Assembly: GCA_019090565.1 (NCBI GenBank)
Contig: JAHRVS010000174.1
Span: 1-7,902 of the forward strand
Direction: 5' to 3'
DNA from: Gammaproteobacteria bacterium
GTDB lineage: Bacteria > Pseudomonadota > Gammaproteobacteria > Pseudomonadales > UBA3067
DNA: 7,902 nt
In this document: positions 1 through 5,510 of the stretch, one piece after another
Position numbering within the stretch: the stretch's first letter is position 1
How the letters are laid out: the number at the start of each line of letters is the position of its first letter
Notes under the pieces: generated by a model
Told to the model about the DNA's origin: nothing
The model's input: only the letters and a program-made list of their open reading frames with translations
Database searches by the model: none
Made by a program: the position numbers and the translations under genes

Positions 1-884
1 CGTAAAAAATCGGTGCCAGGCAACTCGATTTTAGTGCCAACGGGAATCATACCAATGACGGTTGCCACGCCGCCAGTTTTGAGCATGGCAAAGGACTGTT
101 CGGTAGTCTGCTTTAACCCAATCGCCTCGAAAGAATAATGAACGCCTCCACGGGTGAGCTCCATCACCGCTTCAACGGGATCAACATCACTGGCGTTAAT
201 GACGTCAGTGGCGCCAAAATCTTTCGCCATTTCCAGCTTATTGGGCATGCGGTCAATGGCAATGATTCGGCTCGCACCAGCGATAGCAGCACCGTTAATG
301 CACGACAGACCAACACCGCCGCAACCGATCACAGCAACGGTGCTTCCTGGCTCAACCTGAGCAGTGTGAAAAACACTGCCTACGCCGGTAGTTACCGCGC
401 AACCAATCAGTGCCGCACGGTCTAATGGCATATCTTCACGCACTTTAACCAACGCGTGTTCATGGGTAAGAATCATTTCTGCATAAGAAGACAAGTTTGC
501 GAATTGCTGAATAGCGGAGCTGTTCAAAAAAAGTCGCGACTCATCTTCAGGGCCACGCTTGGTTTCTTCACTAGCACAACGGGACATGTGGCCCGTTAAA
601 CAATGTTCGCAATGGCCGCAAAATGCTGACAGACAAGTAATGACGTGGTCACCAGGCTTAACATACGTCACGTCTGACCCCACTTGCTCAACAATTCCGG
701 CCGACTCATGGCCCAATACAACAGGCAAGGGATAGGGATAATGGCCCTGCATAATATGCAGATCGCTATGGCAAACACCGGCAGCAGAGGTTCTAATCAG
801 CACTTCTCTGGATTTGGGCTTTGACACCTCTACTTGTTCAATTTGGAGTGGCTTTCCCACTTCGCGCATTACCGCTGCTTTCAT
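1..884 (-). CDS. Zn-dependent medium-chain alcohol dehydrogenase, C-terminus outside window
   Basis: Cytosolic oxidoreductase of the zinc-containing medium-chain dehydrogenase/reductase family, expected to interconvert an alcohol and an aldehyde with NAD(H). The 294 visible codons contain the catalytic-zinc segment GVCHSDLH (Cys38), the GHE motif (His59-Glu60), and a structural-zinc lobe with Cys89, Cys92, Cys95 and Cys103. Then come a second catalytic-zinc Cys162 in GCAVTTG and the Rossmann motif GCGGVG at 187-192. Asp211 at the end of the second strand of the Rossmann fold suggests NAD over NADP. The family is usually about 360-380 residues, so roughly 70-80 residues are missing off the left edge. 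The ATG is set by an AAGGA-type ribosome binding site 9 nt upstream (minus-strand equivalent of 894-898). It is transcribed divergently from the slyD-type gene. The substrate cannot be read from sequence; an S-hydroxymethyl-thiol (class III-like) or aryl/aliphatic alcohol are options. Family assignment is firm, specificity is not. Confidence 0.93.
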   Translation of the reverse strand, partial: MKAAVMREVGKPLQIEQVEVSKPKSREVLIRTSAAGVCHSDLHIMQGHYPYPLPVVLGHESAGIVEQVGSDVTYVKPGDHVITCLSAFCGHCEHCLTGHMSRCASEETKRGPEDESRLFLNSSAIQQFANLSSYAEMILTHEHALVKVREDMPLDRAALIGCAVTTGVGSVFHTAQVEPGSTVAVIGCGGVGLSCINGAAIAGASRIIAIDRMPNKLEMAKDFGATDVINASDVDPVEAVMELTRGGVHYSFEAIGLKQTTEQSFAMLKTGGVATVIGMIPVGTKIELPGTDFL

Positions 885-986
885 ATTATTATATCCTTTA
901 TCTCGTCAATGGGCGGTTCAGCTTACACCAAAGTTGTTATGCTCATAGTATTATTAAAAGCCATATTTTCTGTCACCTTGACTTTA

Positions 987-1082
987 GGGCAGCTCTAAAA
1001 ATCGTGATTTTCACGTGAAAGCAAGAAAGCCCCGCACGGACGACTGCATGGACGCAGGAGGTAGAGCAGTGCAATGACGCAG
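987..1082 (+). repeat. Truncated copy of MITE-like intergenic repeat (left end)
   Basis: About 96 nt closely match, roughly 85 percent by eye, the left half of the element at 1772-2008 in the same orientation. Both copies start in the context ACTTTAGGGC, followed by CTCTAAAAAT, TTTTCACGTGA, a GAAAGCCCC block, CACGGACGACTGC and AGGAGGTAGAG. Similarity ends near 1082, so the right half and right inverted repeat are missing. The break lies about 17 nt before the -35 box of the slyD-type promoter, so the element or its remnant abuts the regulatory region. Confidence 0.75.
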
Positions 1083-1098
1083 TGATCAAAAACACTCC

Positions 1099-1127
1099 TT
1101 GCGCAATATCATCATTCACCACATAAT
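1099..1127 (+). promoter_or_regulatory. Predicted sigma-70-like promoter for the FKBP gene
   Basis: TTGCGC at 1099-1104 and CATAAT at 1122-1127 are separated by the ideal 17 nt, and match the -35 and -10 consensus at 4 and 5 of 6 positions respectively. Transcription would start near 1134, giving a leader of about 100 nt. This is a pattern match only. Confidence 0.45.
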
Positions 1128-1236
1128 TTGGAAAAATGTGGGGCTATAGCACGAAATAAATTTTCCGTGTGGTAACCTACGCAACCCACCCTTTAAATCT
1201 CCCTTGCCTACTCGCACTCACTCACAGGTTTATTTT

Positions 1237-1707
1237 ATGTCTTTACTTATTGGAAATGGCCAAGTCGTCAGCATTCGTTACAAACTAACTGACGACAACG
1301 GCACTGTTGTAGATAGTACCGAAGGGAACGAACCGCTTGTCTATCTTCATGGCTCAGACAGCATCATTCCAGGTCTCGAAAACGCACTAGAAGGAAAGGC
1401 GGTCGGCGATACTCTGGAAGTAACCGTTGCACCCAATGAAGCCTATGGCGAGCTTATTCCCGAGTTAGTCCAAAGCGTTGATCGATCGGTTTTCCCCGGA
1501 ATTAAAGACATTGAGGTCGGCATGACCTTTGAAGCAGACAATGACGATGGCTCTGTTGAGCACGTGGTAATAAAAGAGGTAGAGGGCAATAAAATCGTTG
1601 TGGATGCGAACCATCCCTTGGCTGGCCTCTCTCTCACCTTTGAAGTTGAGGTGGTTGATGTGCGTAAGGCGACAAAAGAAGAGATCGCGCACGGGCATGC
1701 CCACTGA
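1237..1707 (+). CDS. slyD: SlyD-type FKBP peptidyl-prolyl cis-trans isomerase with short His tail
   Basis: Cytosolic prolyl isomerase and folding chaperone of 156 residues. The FKBP core is split by an insert-in-flap domain, as in SlyD. The first FKBP half has YLHG at 36-39, PGLE at 45-48 and EAYG at 68-71. The flap insert runs from about 72 to 125, and the second half starts at the DANHPLAG segment (123-130) and ends in EVEVVDVR. The last residues, KEEIAHGHAH, resemble the point where the long metal-binding His/Cys tail of E. coli SlyD begins. Here the protein stops after three histidines, so nickel binding and hydrogenase maturation are probably weak or absent. I chose ATG 1237 because the family starts there and ACAGG lies 8 nt upstream; an in-frame TTG at 1204 would add 11 unrelated residues. 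FkpB/SlpA is a related alternative, but the C-terminus fits SlyD better. It is monocistronic, with a promoter before and a terminator after. Confidence 0.93.
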   Translation: MSLLIGNGQVVSIRYKLTDDNGTVVDSTEGNEPLVYLHGSDSIIPGLENALEGKAVGDTLEVTVAPNEAYGELIPELVQSVDRSVFPGIKDIEVGMTFEADNDDGSVEHVVIKEVEGNKIVVDANHPLAGLSLTFEVEVVDVRKATKEEIAHGHAH

Positions 1708-1718
1708 TATTGATTCAT

Positions 1719-1757
1719 CCAGCATTTTGGGCTTTTCATCAAAATGCTGGTTCCTTC
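1719..1757 (+). terminator. Intrinsic terminator after slyD-type gene
   Basis: A perfect 10-bp stem, CCAGCATTTT (1719-1728) against AAAATGCTGG (1741-1750), encloses a 12-nt loop and is followed by the pyrimidine run TTCCTTCT. It starts 12 nt after the stop codon. The A-T pairs at the loop side and the interrupted T-run make it slightly imperfect, but position and symmetry are convincing. Confidence 0.8.
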
Positions 1758-1771
1758 TCCCCATTACTTTA

Positions 1772-2008
1772 GGGCACCTCTAAAAATAGTGGTTTTCACG
1801 TGAGAGCGCGAAAGCCCCCCACGGACGACTGCGTGGATACAGGAGGTAGAGTAATGCAGGACGCAATTGCCGAGAGCTACCGTGTATAAGGCAGGCACGA
1901 GGATTCGAGTACGGAGCTTATGCACACAATGTGCTGCATGCCAGTTTTGCAGAAGCCTTAACCGGTGACGCAGCTATTACGTGAAATAGTGCAGTTTTAG
2001 AGGCGCCC
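1772..2008 (+). mobile_element. MITE-like non-autonomous element, 237 bp, with terminal inverted repeats
   Basis: The left end GGGCACCTCTAAAA is mirrored at the right end, which reads GGGCGCCTCTAAAA on the minus strand. A second matched block, TTTCACGT, follows 8 nt further in on both sides. Over the outer 32 nt, 23 positions agree between the two ends. The element has no room for a transposase and no ORF of note, so it would depend on an enzyme encoded elsewhere. Flanks TTTA on the left and TTTG on the right could be a decayed 4-bp target duplication, which is weak. Internally it has a CCACG/CGTGG stem (1819-1836) and an AGGAGGT box (1841-1847). A truncated copy lies at 987-1082 and a decayed one perhaps at 4817-4866. 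I cannot name the parent insertion-sequence family. Confidence 0.65.
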
Positions 2009-2020
2009 TTTGTTTCAACA

Positions 2021-2042
2021 CACGAAATAGACACATTTCGTG
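2021..2042. other. Perfect 8-bp hairpin of unknown role
   Basis: CACGAAAT (2021-2028) and ATTTCGTG (2035-2042) are perfect inverted repeats around a 6-nt loop. There is no T-run on either side, so it is not a standard terminator for either converging gene. It begins 12 nt beyond the right end of the MITE-like element. Confidence 0.5.
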
Positions 2043-2276
2043 GCAGACACCATTTATGCGCTTTTTGGGGTCAGGTAAAACACACCAGCAACATCGAAAC
2101 CTGGCATCATTGTGTCTCTGATAGGAGAAAAGACGGCCGATTTATAGCCAATCAGCCTTTCCTACCTATTGGCGTTATACACTTATTGTTTGAATCCAAG
2201 AGTTAGTAACAAAAGTCGCTGTAGAGGAAAAAATTATAGCACTGCCACAGAAAAAGCAAGCGCTCGCCGATGCGGT

Positions 2277-2825
2277 CTACTCAACAAGACGATATGCTTC
2301 ATCAAAGTTTAATTCGGTAATACCATTTTCTGCCGCGCCATAGTAGAGAAGATTATCAATGCGGGTAATAAATGTACTTTTAGTTTTTTGCCAAACACCC
2401 TTATAATTCTCCTCAGTCAAAATTTCAGAAACAGGGTAAGCAGATAAACCACTACCGGTGGTAATACCATCAGCAATAATAATCGAATACGTTGCCGTGC
2501 TTATAAAGTCGTAATTGCCTGAACAAGTTTCGTTGGGTAAATAATAAATATGCGCTTCTATATCATAGCTCGTTGAATCAGCAGCAAACTCAAAGACAAA
2601 CCGTTGATAAGTTGCTTCATCGCTACTACTTTCAGGGTTAGAGTTTTCTACTCGAAAACAATCCGACTCCCAAGTTGTCGAACCTAAGTTTAGAGCAGCA
2701 ACACTTTCTGTGACAGAGAAGGTATTCAAAACAGTGTCACCTTGAGACTCACTATTCGCACCTTCACTGCTGCACGCGGTAAGAAATGCAATAATTATAA
2801 ATGGTACAAAATTATGCAAGTGCAT
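2277..2825 (-). CDS. Outer-membrane lipoprotein of unknown function
   Basis: A 182-residue protein with a hydrophobic leader (residues 6-15) and a lipobox, L15-T16-A17-C18. Signal peptidase II should therefore cleave before Cys18, and the lipidated protein should go to the outer membrane because Ser, not Asp, follows the cysteine. The first part of the mature protein is a Ser/Glu-rich linker. The rest is beta-rich, with the segments WESDCFRV and LPNETCSGNY holding Cys56 and Cys101, a plausible disulfide. The layout (Trp then Cys near the start, alternating strands, second Cys in a turn) recalls small lipocalin-like beta-barrel lipoproteins, but that is inference and no family is recognised. 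ATG 2825 has AGGAAG 6 nt upstream (2832-2837). The gene stands alone: 136 nt separate it from the preceding gene, with a possible terminator between. Confidence 0.85.
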   Translation of the reverse strand: MHLHNFVPFIIIAFLTACSSEGANSESQGDTVLNTFSVTESVAALNLGSTTWESDCFRVENSNPESSSDEATYQRFVFEFAADSTSYDIEAHIYYLPNETCSGNYDFISTATYSIIIADGITTGSGLSAYPVSEILTEENYKGVWQKTKSTFITRIDNLLYYGAAENGITELNFDEAYRLVE

Positions 2826-2909
2826 AGATAACTTCCTTTTAAATGGCTGCTTATTAAACAGTGAAGAATAAAGCTAGCGCTTACGATCATGCAATCTTAG
2901 TCGCTAGGA

Positions 2910-2919
2910 TTTAGCTAAA
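2910..2919. other. Perfect 10-bp palindrome upstream of the lipoprotein gene
   Basis: TTTAGCTAAA is a perfect palindrome about 85 nt upstream of the lipoprotein ATG, in the gap that should contain its promoter. It could be an operator half or chance in AT-rich DNA; there is no second copy to support a role. Confidence 0.2.
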
Positions 2920-2923
2920 CCTT

Positions 2924-2957
2924 AAAAAATGCACGCTTAACGTTTCATCAAGGCTGC
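2924..2957 (-). terminator. Possible intrinsic terminator of the 248-residue coiled-coil gene
   Basis: Read on the minus strand just after the stop codon, GCA-GC-CTTGA pairs with TTAAG-CG-TGC around a 7-nt loop. That gives eight pairs including one G-U, with a 2-by-2 internal mismatch, followed by ATTTTTT. The T-run and position are right; the stem is modest. Confidence 0.45.
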
Positions 2958-2961
2958 ACTC

Positions 2962-3708
2962 CTAATTCTCAGCCATATGCGGCAAGGACTCTCCTTCTTT
3001 TGCATAGTGGAAAGTCACCATGCTTGTCTTACTATCGAATTGCATTCTCCCTTCGCCTCTATCAGCCATTACAGACATTAATTCATCTATTTCATCTAGT
3101 TTGTCGTCCATATCATCTAGCACCACTTGTGTTCTACAAACAGCTTCCCCGCAAGCGTGTTCGACCAAGTCAAAATCGTGCATTCCTTCTTCAGACAACG
3201 CGTCCTGAATTTTCACCTCCACCTCACTCGCCCAACTTGAATTGGGCTCAGAATAAACCGCATCATCATAGGATTGGGTTTGAGCAAAAAGCTCGCTTTC
3301 CATTTGTTCGATGCTATCGGCGTCACTCTTCGAGTCGGTGCTGATTATTCCTGTCATTGGTTTTTTGTCAGCTTGATAATACCTTGCATCAATTTGGGCA
3401 AAAGCACTATTTAGTGCTGCAAGCTGCTGCTCAATGGATAAGATATCTTCTTGGTTATAGTTGGTAATATTATTTGTCATGTTCAGTTGTTTTTGCAATG
3501 CGGCTAGCTCACCTACTGCCTTCTCTAAACTGGGAGTGATTATCGGTAACTGACTGTCTAAATGAGCCATTACTGCGTCATTGATTAGCGCTTCATCAGC
3601 CCTAGAGAGTGATGTGTTATTAAGATACTGTGCGGCAAAAATTGCGCAAATCATTAGCGTTCCATTTTTAGATATCCAAAATGCCGACTCTTTGATTGAT
3701 GCCTTCAC
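2962..3708 (-). CDS. Signal-anchored coiled-coil protein of unknown function
   Basis: A 248-residue protein starting with GTG. Residues 17-29 (TLMICAIFAAQYL) form a hydrophobic segment after Lys2, Lys6 and Lys14, consistent with an N-terminal signal anchor or a weak signal peptide, so the rest is probably periplasmic. About residues 50-110 are helical with heptad-like Leu/Ile spacing (LEKAVGELAALQKQL, then ILSIEQQLAALNSAF), suggesting a coiled coil. A Ser/Asp/Glu-rich linker follows, then a small acidic C-terminal domain containing ACGEAVCRTQVVLDD, where Cys186 and Cys191 could form a disulfide. A motif of this shape (C-x4-C-R followed by strands) recurs in uncharacterised proteobacterial exported proteins, from memory; I recognise no named family. 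The GTG start is fixed by AGGAGG 7 nt upstream. Its neighbours on the same strand are unrelated exported proteins with their own ribosome binding sites. Confidence 0.82.
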   Translation of the reverse strand: MKASIKESAFWISKNGTLMICAIFAAQYLNNTSLSRADEALINDAVMAHLDSQLPIITPSLEKAVGELAALQKQLNMTNNITNYNQEDILSIEQQLAALNSAFAQIDARYYQADKKPMTGIISTDSKSDADSIEQMESELFAQTQSYDDAVYSEPNSSWASEVEVKIQDALSEEGMHDFDLVEHACGEAVCRTQVVLDDMDDKLDEIDELMSVMADRGEGRMQFDSKTSMVTFHYAKEGESLPHMAEN

Positions 3709-3710
3709 TG

Positions 3711-3721
3711 ACCTCCCTCCT
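3711..3721 (-). promoter_or_regulatory. Doubled Shine-Dalgarno sequence that fixes a GTG start
   Basis: On the minus strand AGGAGG (3721-3716) is followed directly by GAGGT (3715-3711). The first lies 7 nt from the GTG at 3708, the ideal distance; the second is only 2 nt away. The strong site compensates for the GTG start and rules out using an internal ATG. Confidence 0.7.
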
Positions 3722-3787
3722 AGTTCTATTTATAGCATTTAGTTGATTTTATTTACGCAGCGTTTATTTCGCCAAGCATCCCGCTAA

Positions 3788-3818
3788 GGGCTCATAACTA
3801 TTGTTATAGTATGAGCCC
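3788..3818. other. Strong 13-bp hairpin between two minus-strand genes
   Basis: GGGCTCATAACTAT pairs with ATAGTATGAGCCC with one bulged A and a TGTT loop. Viewed from the minus strand it begins 32 nt after the stop of the four-cysteine secreted protein and lies about 80 nt before the GTG of the coiled-coil protein. No T-run follows on the minus strand, so it is either a factor-dependent terminator, a 3'-end stabiliser, or a structure in the leader of the next gene. Confidence 0.55.
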
Positions 3819-3850
3819 GAACCACGCCCAAAGTTTAAGTGTTTTGCCGG

Positions 3851-4363
3851 TTAACTATTCTCAGTCGCGCTGTAAGAGACTATATAGCTCGACCCATTTG
3901 TAGCATTCTTTTTTGGAATAGTACATGTTACGTAGTAATGCGAATTACTGCTGACATGACCCATGCCATTAAATGACTTCTTTTGAGTGTGTGTACCAAA
4001 TCCTGATGAATACATATTCCCTGACCAATAGTTTGTCCAACTTCCATTCGCATTACGGTGCTTACTTTTCATTGAGCACGTGAAATTTTCAGTGGTGCTT
4101 TTGTCAACTAGCTTTATCCACCCGCCATTTAGATTATGCGCAAACACATCTTTCGTAACTGGGCATACAACTGTTAAATTTTGCGTGGTGGAATTATTTC
4201 TAAAAATTCCAGAACTGTGGTCATAAGAAGTGCTTCCGCTATGGCGTTCGCAATCTGCACCCGAATAAATTTTCCCATCACCTGCCGAAGCATCGAGGGA
4301 AAATAGAAGTGGGCTTGCTACAACCATCGAGGCAAGTAACGATTTGGTAATTAATTTTTTCAT
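3851..4363 (-). CDS. Secreted four-cysteine beta-rich protein of unknown function
   Basis: A 170-residue precursor with a textbook Sec signal peptide: Lys2-Lys3, a hydrophobic core to about residue 23, and cleavage after DASA at Ala27. The mature part is about 143 residues, poor in Leu and rich in Ser, Asn, Gly, Tyr and Thr, as is typical of extracellular beta-sandwich proteins. Four cysteines at 38, 67, 96 and 147 sit in comparable settings (SGADC, LTVVCPV, NFTCSM, YVTCTIP), suggesting two disulfides. The VVCPV-x-KD segment and the N-terminal YDHSSGIFRNNS segment resemble a group of uncharacterised secreted bacterial proteins that I recall but cannot name. ATG 4363 is preceded by AGAGGA 8 nt upstream (4372-4377). 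No catalytic motif is visible; a carbohydrate- or surface-binding role is possible but unsupported. Confidence 0.87.
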   Translation of the reverse strand: MKKLITKSLLASMVVASPLLFSLDASAGDGKIYSGADCERHSGSTSYDHSSGIFRNNSTTQNLTVVCPVTKDVFAHNLNGGWIKLVDKSTTENFTCSMKSKHRNANGSWTNYWSGNMYSSGFGTHTQKKSFNGMGHVSSNSHYYVTCTIPKKNATNGSSYIVSYSATENS

Positions 4364-4506
4364 GATTTAATTCCTCTTGAATTTAGTGTGTCACTCTCGT
4401 TTGCAGGATGTTGTTTGATTTACGATAACGCCAGATTAAAATGGCTCTTGAATTTCTCCAATCGTCCCTCGCTCCTGGTAAAATCAATTCTAGAGATATC
4501 CTCGGC

Positions 4507-4573
4507 CCATGCTCGTGCATAGTTACCACTGAAATTGTGAAATAATACCAAAGTGGGATTACAGGCTGGAAAG
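4507..4573. repeat. 67-bp dispersed repeat, copy A
   Basis: It aligns without gaps to 5886-5952, with 51 of 67 positions identical and the same orientation. Shared blocks include CATGCT, ATAGT, ACCA, TGTGAAATA, AAGTGG and GGCTG. The origin of the repeat is unknown. It lies 70 nt from the heptamer tandem repeat. Confidence 0.7.
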
Positions 4574-4642
4574 CGGGTTGTTCGAGTACTGATGCAGCAG
4601 CTATATGCCACCAAGCAAGTTGATTTTGCTCGCGAACTAATA

Positions 4643-4684
4643 GTGTGAGGTGTGAGGTGTGAGGTGTGAGGTGTGAGGTGTGAG
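4643..4684. repeat. Tandem heptanucleotide repeat, (GTGTGAG) x 6
   Basis: Six exact, uninterrupted copies of GTGTGAG are followed by two further matching bases. It is a perfect short-sequence repeat, prone to slippage during replication. The unit length of 7 would shift frame if it were coding, which argues for a non-coding place. It lies 280 nt upstream of the four-cysteine protein's ATG. It lacks the spacers of a CRISPR array. Confidence 0.95.
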
Positions 4685-4816
4685 GTCACCATATAAAAAC
4701 GATAAGGAAAAGCTGGCAACAGCCAGAATTCGACTTTTTGGCCCACAAACGAGCCTTTAACCGCAAGCTATCTCGCTTTTGGCCTAACGGGTCGTCAGGT
4801 TGACTCTAAAACAATT

Positions 4817-4866
4817 GGGCGCACCTTAAAATATGCTTTTCATGCGAGACCAAGAAAGCCTCGCTT
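4817..4866 (+). repeat. Probable decayed relative of the MITE-like element
   Basis: GGGCGCACCTTAAAATATG, then TTTTCATGCGAGA and CAAGAAAGCCTCGC, follow the same order and spacing as the left end of the element at 1772, with small deletions and substitutions. The match fades after about 50 nt and no right end is found. The resemblance is by eye and could be partly chance. Confidence 0.4.
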
Positions 4867-4931
4867 TGACAAACTCCTAGCGTATTTCTGTCGAATTGGC
4901 TTACCTCTTGAAGCCCCGTTCTTCGCGTCAA

Positions 4932-5510
4932 TTATTCCTCGTCATGCCCCCCTAAGTCTGGAATCATAGTCATTACCCAAGCCATGTTATCGAGAATAAA
5001 TTTTTTGTCTGCCTCACTCGCCTTACGAGAAGCAATCTCCATGTGTTTTCTTTGCGCTTTCGCTTTACTAAGAGACTCTTTCATCTCACTTATGACCGAA
5101 GCAGGGACACCGCTTGTTTTTTCCATGTTTGCAATGCTTTTTTCCTGCAATTGAAACATCGAATTTATGTCCATCCCTGCTGGCATTTTTTTTATTTGCG
5201 CAGAATAAAGACTCCCCATCAGTCTACTAGAAACATCAAAAAACGCATCTAGATCACTGAACTCAGAAGATGACAAAATATTTTTTATATCGGGGTAGGC
5301 TTTCGATGCCTCCATGAATTTGATGGTTTTTTCATCGCCGACACTGCTTAATTTTTCGCTTTCAGCAAATACTTTTGGGTACTTTGACTCAAGACTGGAA
5401 ATCTTTTCAGCAACTGTATAAAAAGACTCGATTAGACCTTTGTTAAGCGGCAAGCCTGCGGCCCACAAGGAAGACGACATAAAGATTAGAACAAATGCTA
5501 TGTATTTCAT
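4932..5510 (-). CDS. Helical periplasmic protein of unknown function
   Basis: A 192-residue precursor with a signal peptide (Lys2, hydrophobic core 4-15, likely cleavage after Ala17 or Ala18 in SLWAAG). The mature part has no cysteine, is rich in Ser, Lys, Glu and Met, and appears almost wholly alpha-helical, with amphipathic stretches such as GLIESFYTVAEKISSLESKY and KESLSKAKAQRKHMEIASRK. It ends in the helix DNMAWVMTMIPDLGG followed by an acidic tail. Two-part helical bundles of this size occur among uncharacterised gammaproteobacterial periplasmic proteins; I recognise no named domain. The ATG at 5510 has only a GGAAAGAG-like site very close upstream, so initiation may be weak. Gaps of 568 nt (downstream) and 521 nt (upstream) leave it isolated. 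Confidence 0.8.
   Translation of the reverse strand: MKYIAFVLIFMSSSLWAAGLPLNKGLIESFYTVAEKISSLESKYPKVFAESEKLSSVGDEKTIKFMEASKAYPDIKNILSSSEFSDLDAFFDVSSRLMGSLYSAQIKKMPAGMDINSMFQLQEKSIANMEKTSGVPASVISEMKESLSKAKAQRKHMEIASRKASEADKKFILDNMAWVMTMIPDLGGHDEE

Larger units (their letters stand above)
885..1236. other. Divergent intergenic region between the dehydrogenase and slyD-type gene
   Basis: This 352-nt gene-free stretch contains the ribosome binding site of the minus-strand dehydrogenase near 894-898, a truncated copy of the MITE-like repeat at 987-1082, a sigma-70-like promoter at 1099-1127 for the plus-strand isomerase, and about 100 nt of leader. I saw no convincing promoter for the dehydrogenase and no riboswitch-like structure. 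Confidence 0.6.
1708..2276. other. Convergent intergenic region carrying terminator and MITE-like element
   Basis: This 569-nt stretch lies between the ends of a plus-strand and a minus-strand gene. It holds the slyD terminator (1719-1757), the complete MITE-like element (1772-2008) and a perfect 8-bp hairpin (2021-2042). From 2043 to 2276 I see no gene or strong structure. On the minus strand just past the lipoprotein stop there is only a weak GC-rich stem followed by five Ts. Confidence 0.6.
4364..4931. other. Repeat-rich intergenic region
   Basis: This 568-nt stretch separates two minus-strand genes. It holds the leader of the four-cysteine protein gene, copy A of a 67-bp repeat (4507-4573), a six-copy heptamer tandem repeat (4643-4684), and a decayed relative of the MITE-like element (about 4817-4866). 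A 108-codon open frame crosses the two repeats but does not look like a gene. Confidence 0.6.

Noticed and set aside
1204..1236. TTG start extending the FKBP protein by 11 residues
   Set aside because: The added residues do not resemble the family N-terminus, and ATG 1237 has a ribosome site and fits SlyD alignment.
1443..1783. Open frames antisense to, or out of frame with, the slyD-type gene
   Set aside because: They overlap a gene with firm family motifs and have no ribosome sites or recognisable products.
4643..4684. CRISPR-like array
   Set aside because: The units are 7 nt and directly joined, without spacers; it is a simple tandem repeat.
4420..4746. 108-codon minus-strand open frame crossing the heptamer repeat
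   Set aside because: It runs through the GTGTGAG array (giving TPHTSHL repeats) and the 67-bp repeat, has no good ribosome site, and a 7-nt unit would break the frame with each slip.
2277..5510. Integron cassette array
   Set aside because: Same-strand unrelated genes suggested it, and isolated RYYYAAC-like words occur near 2935 and 4783. No paired GTTRRRY sites, no regular attC folds and no integrase are seen, and the gaps are too long.
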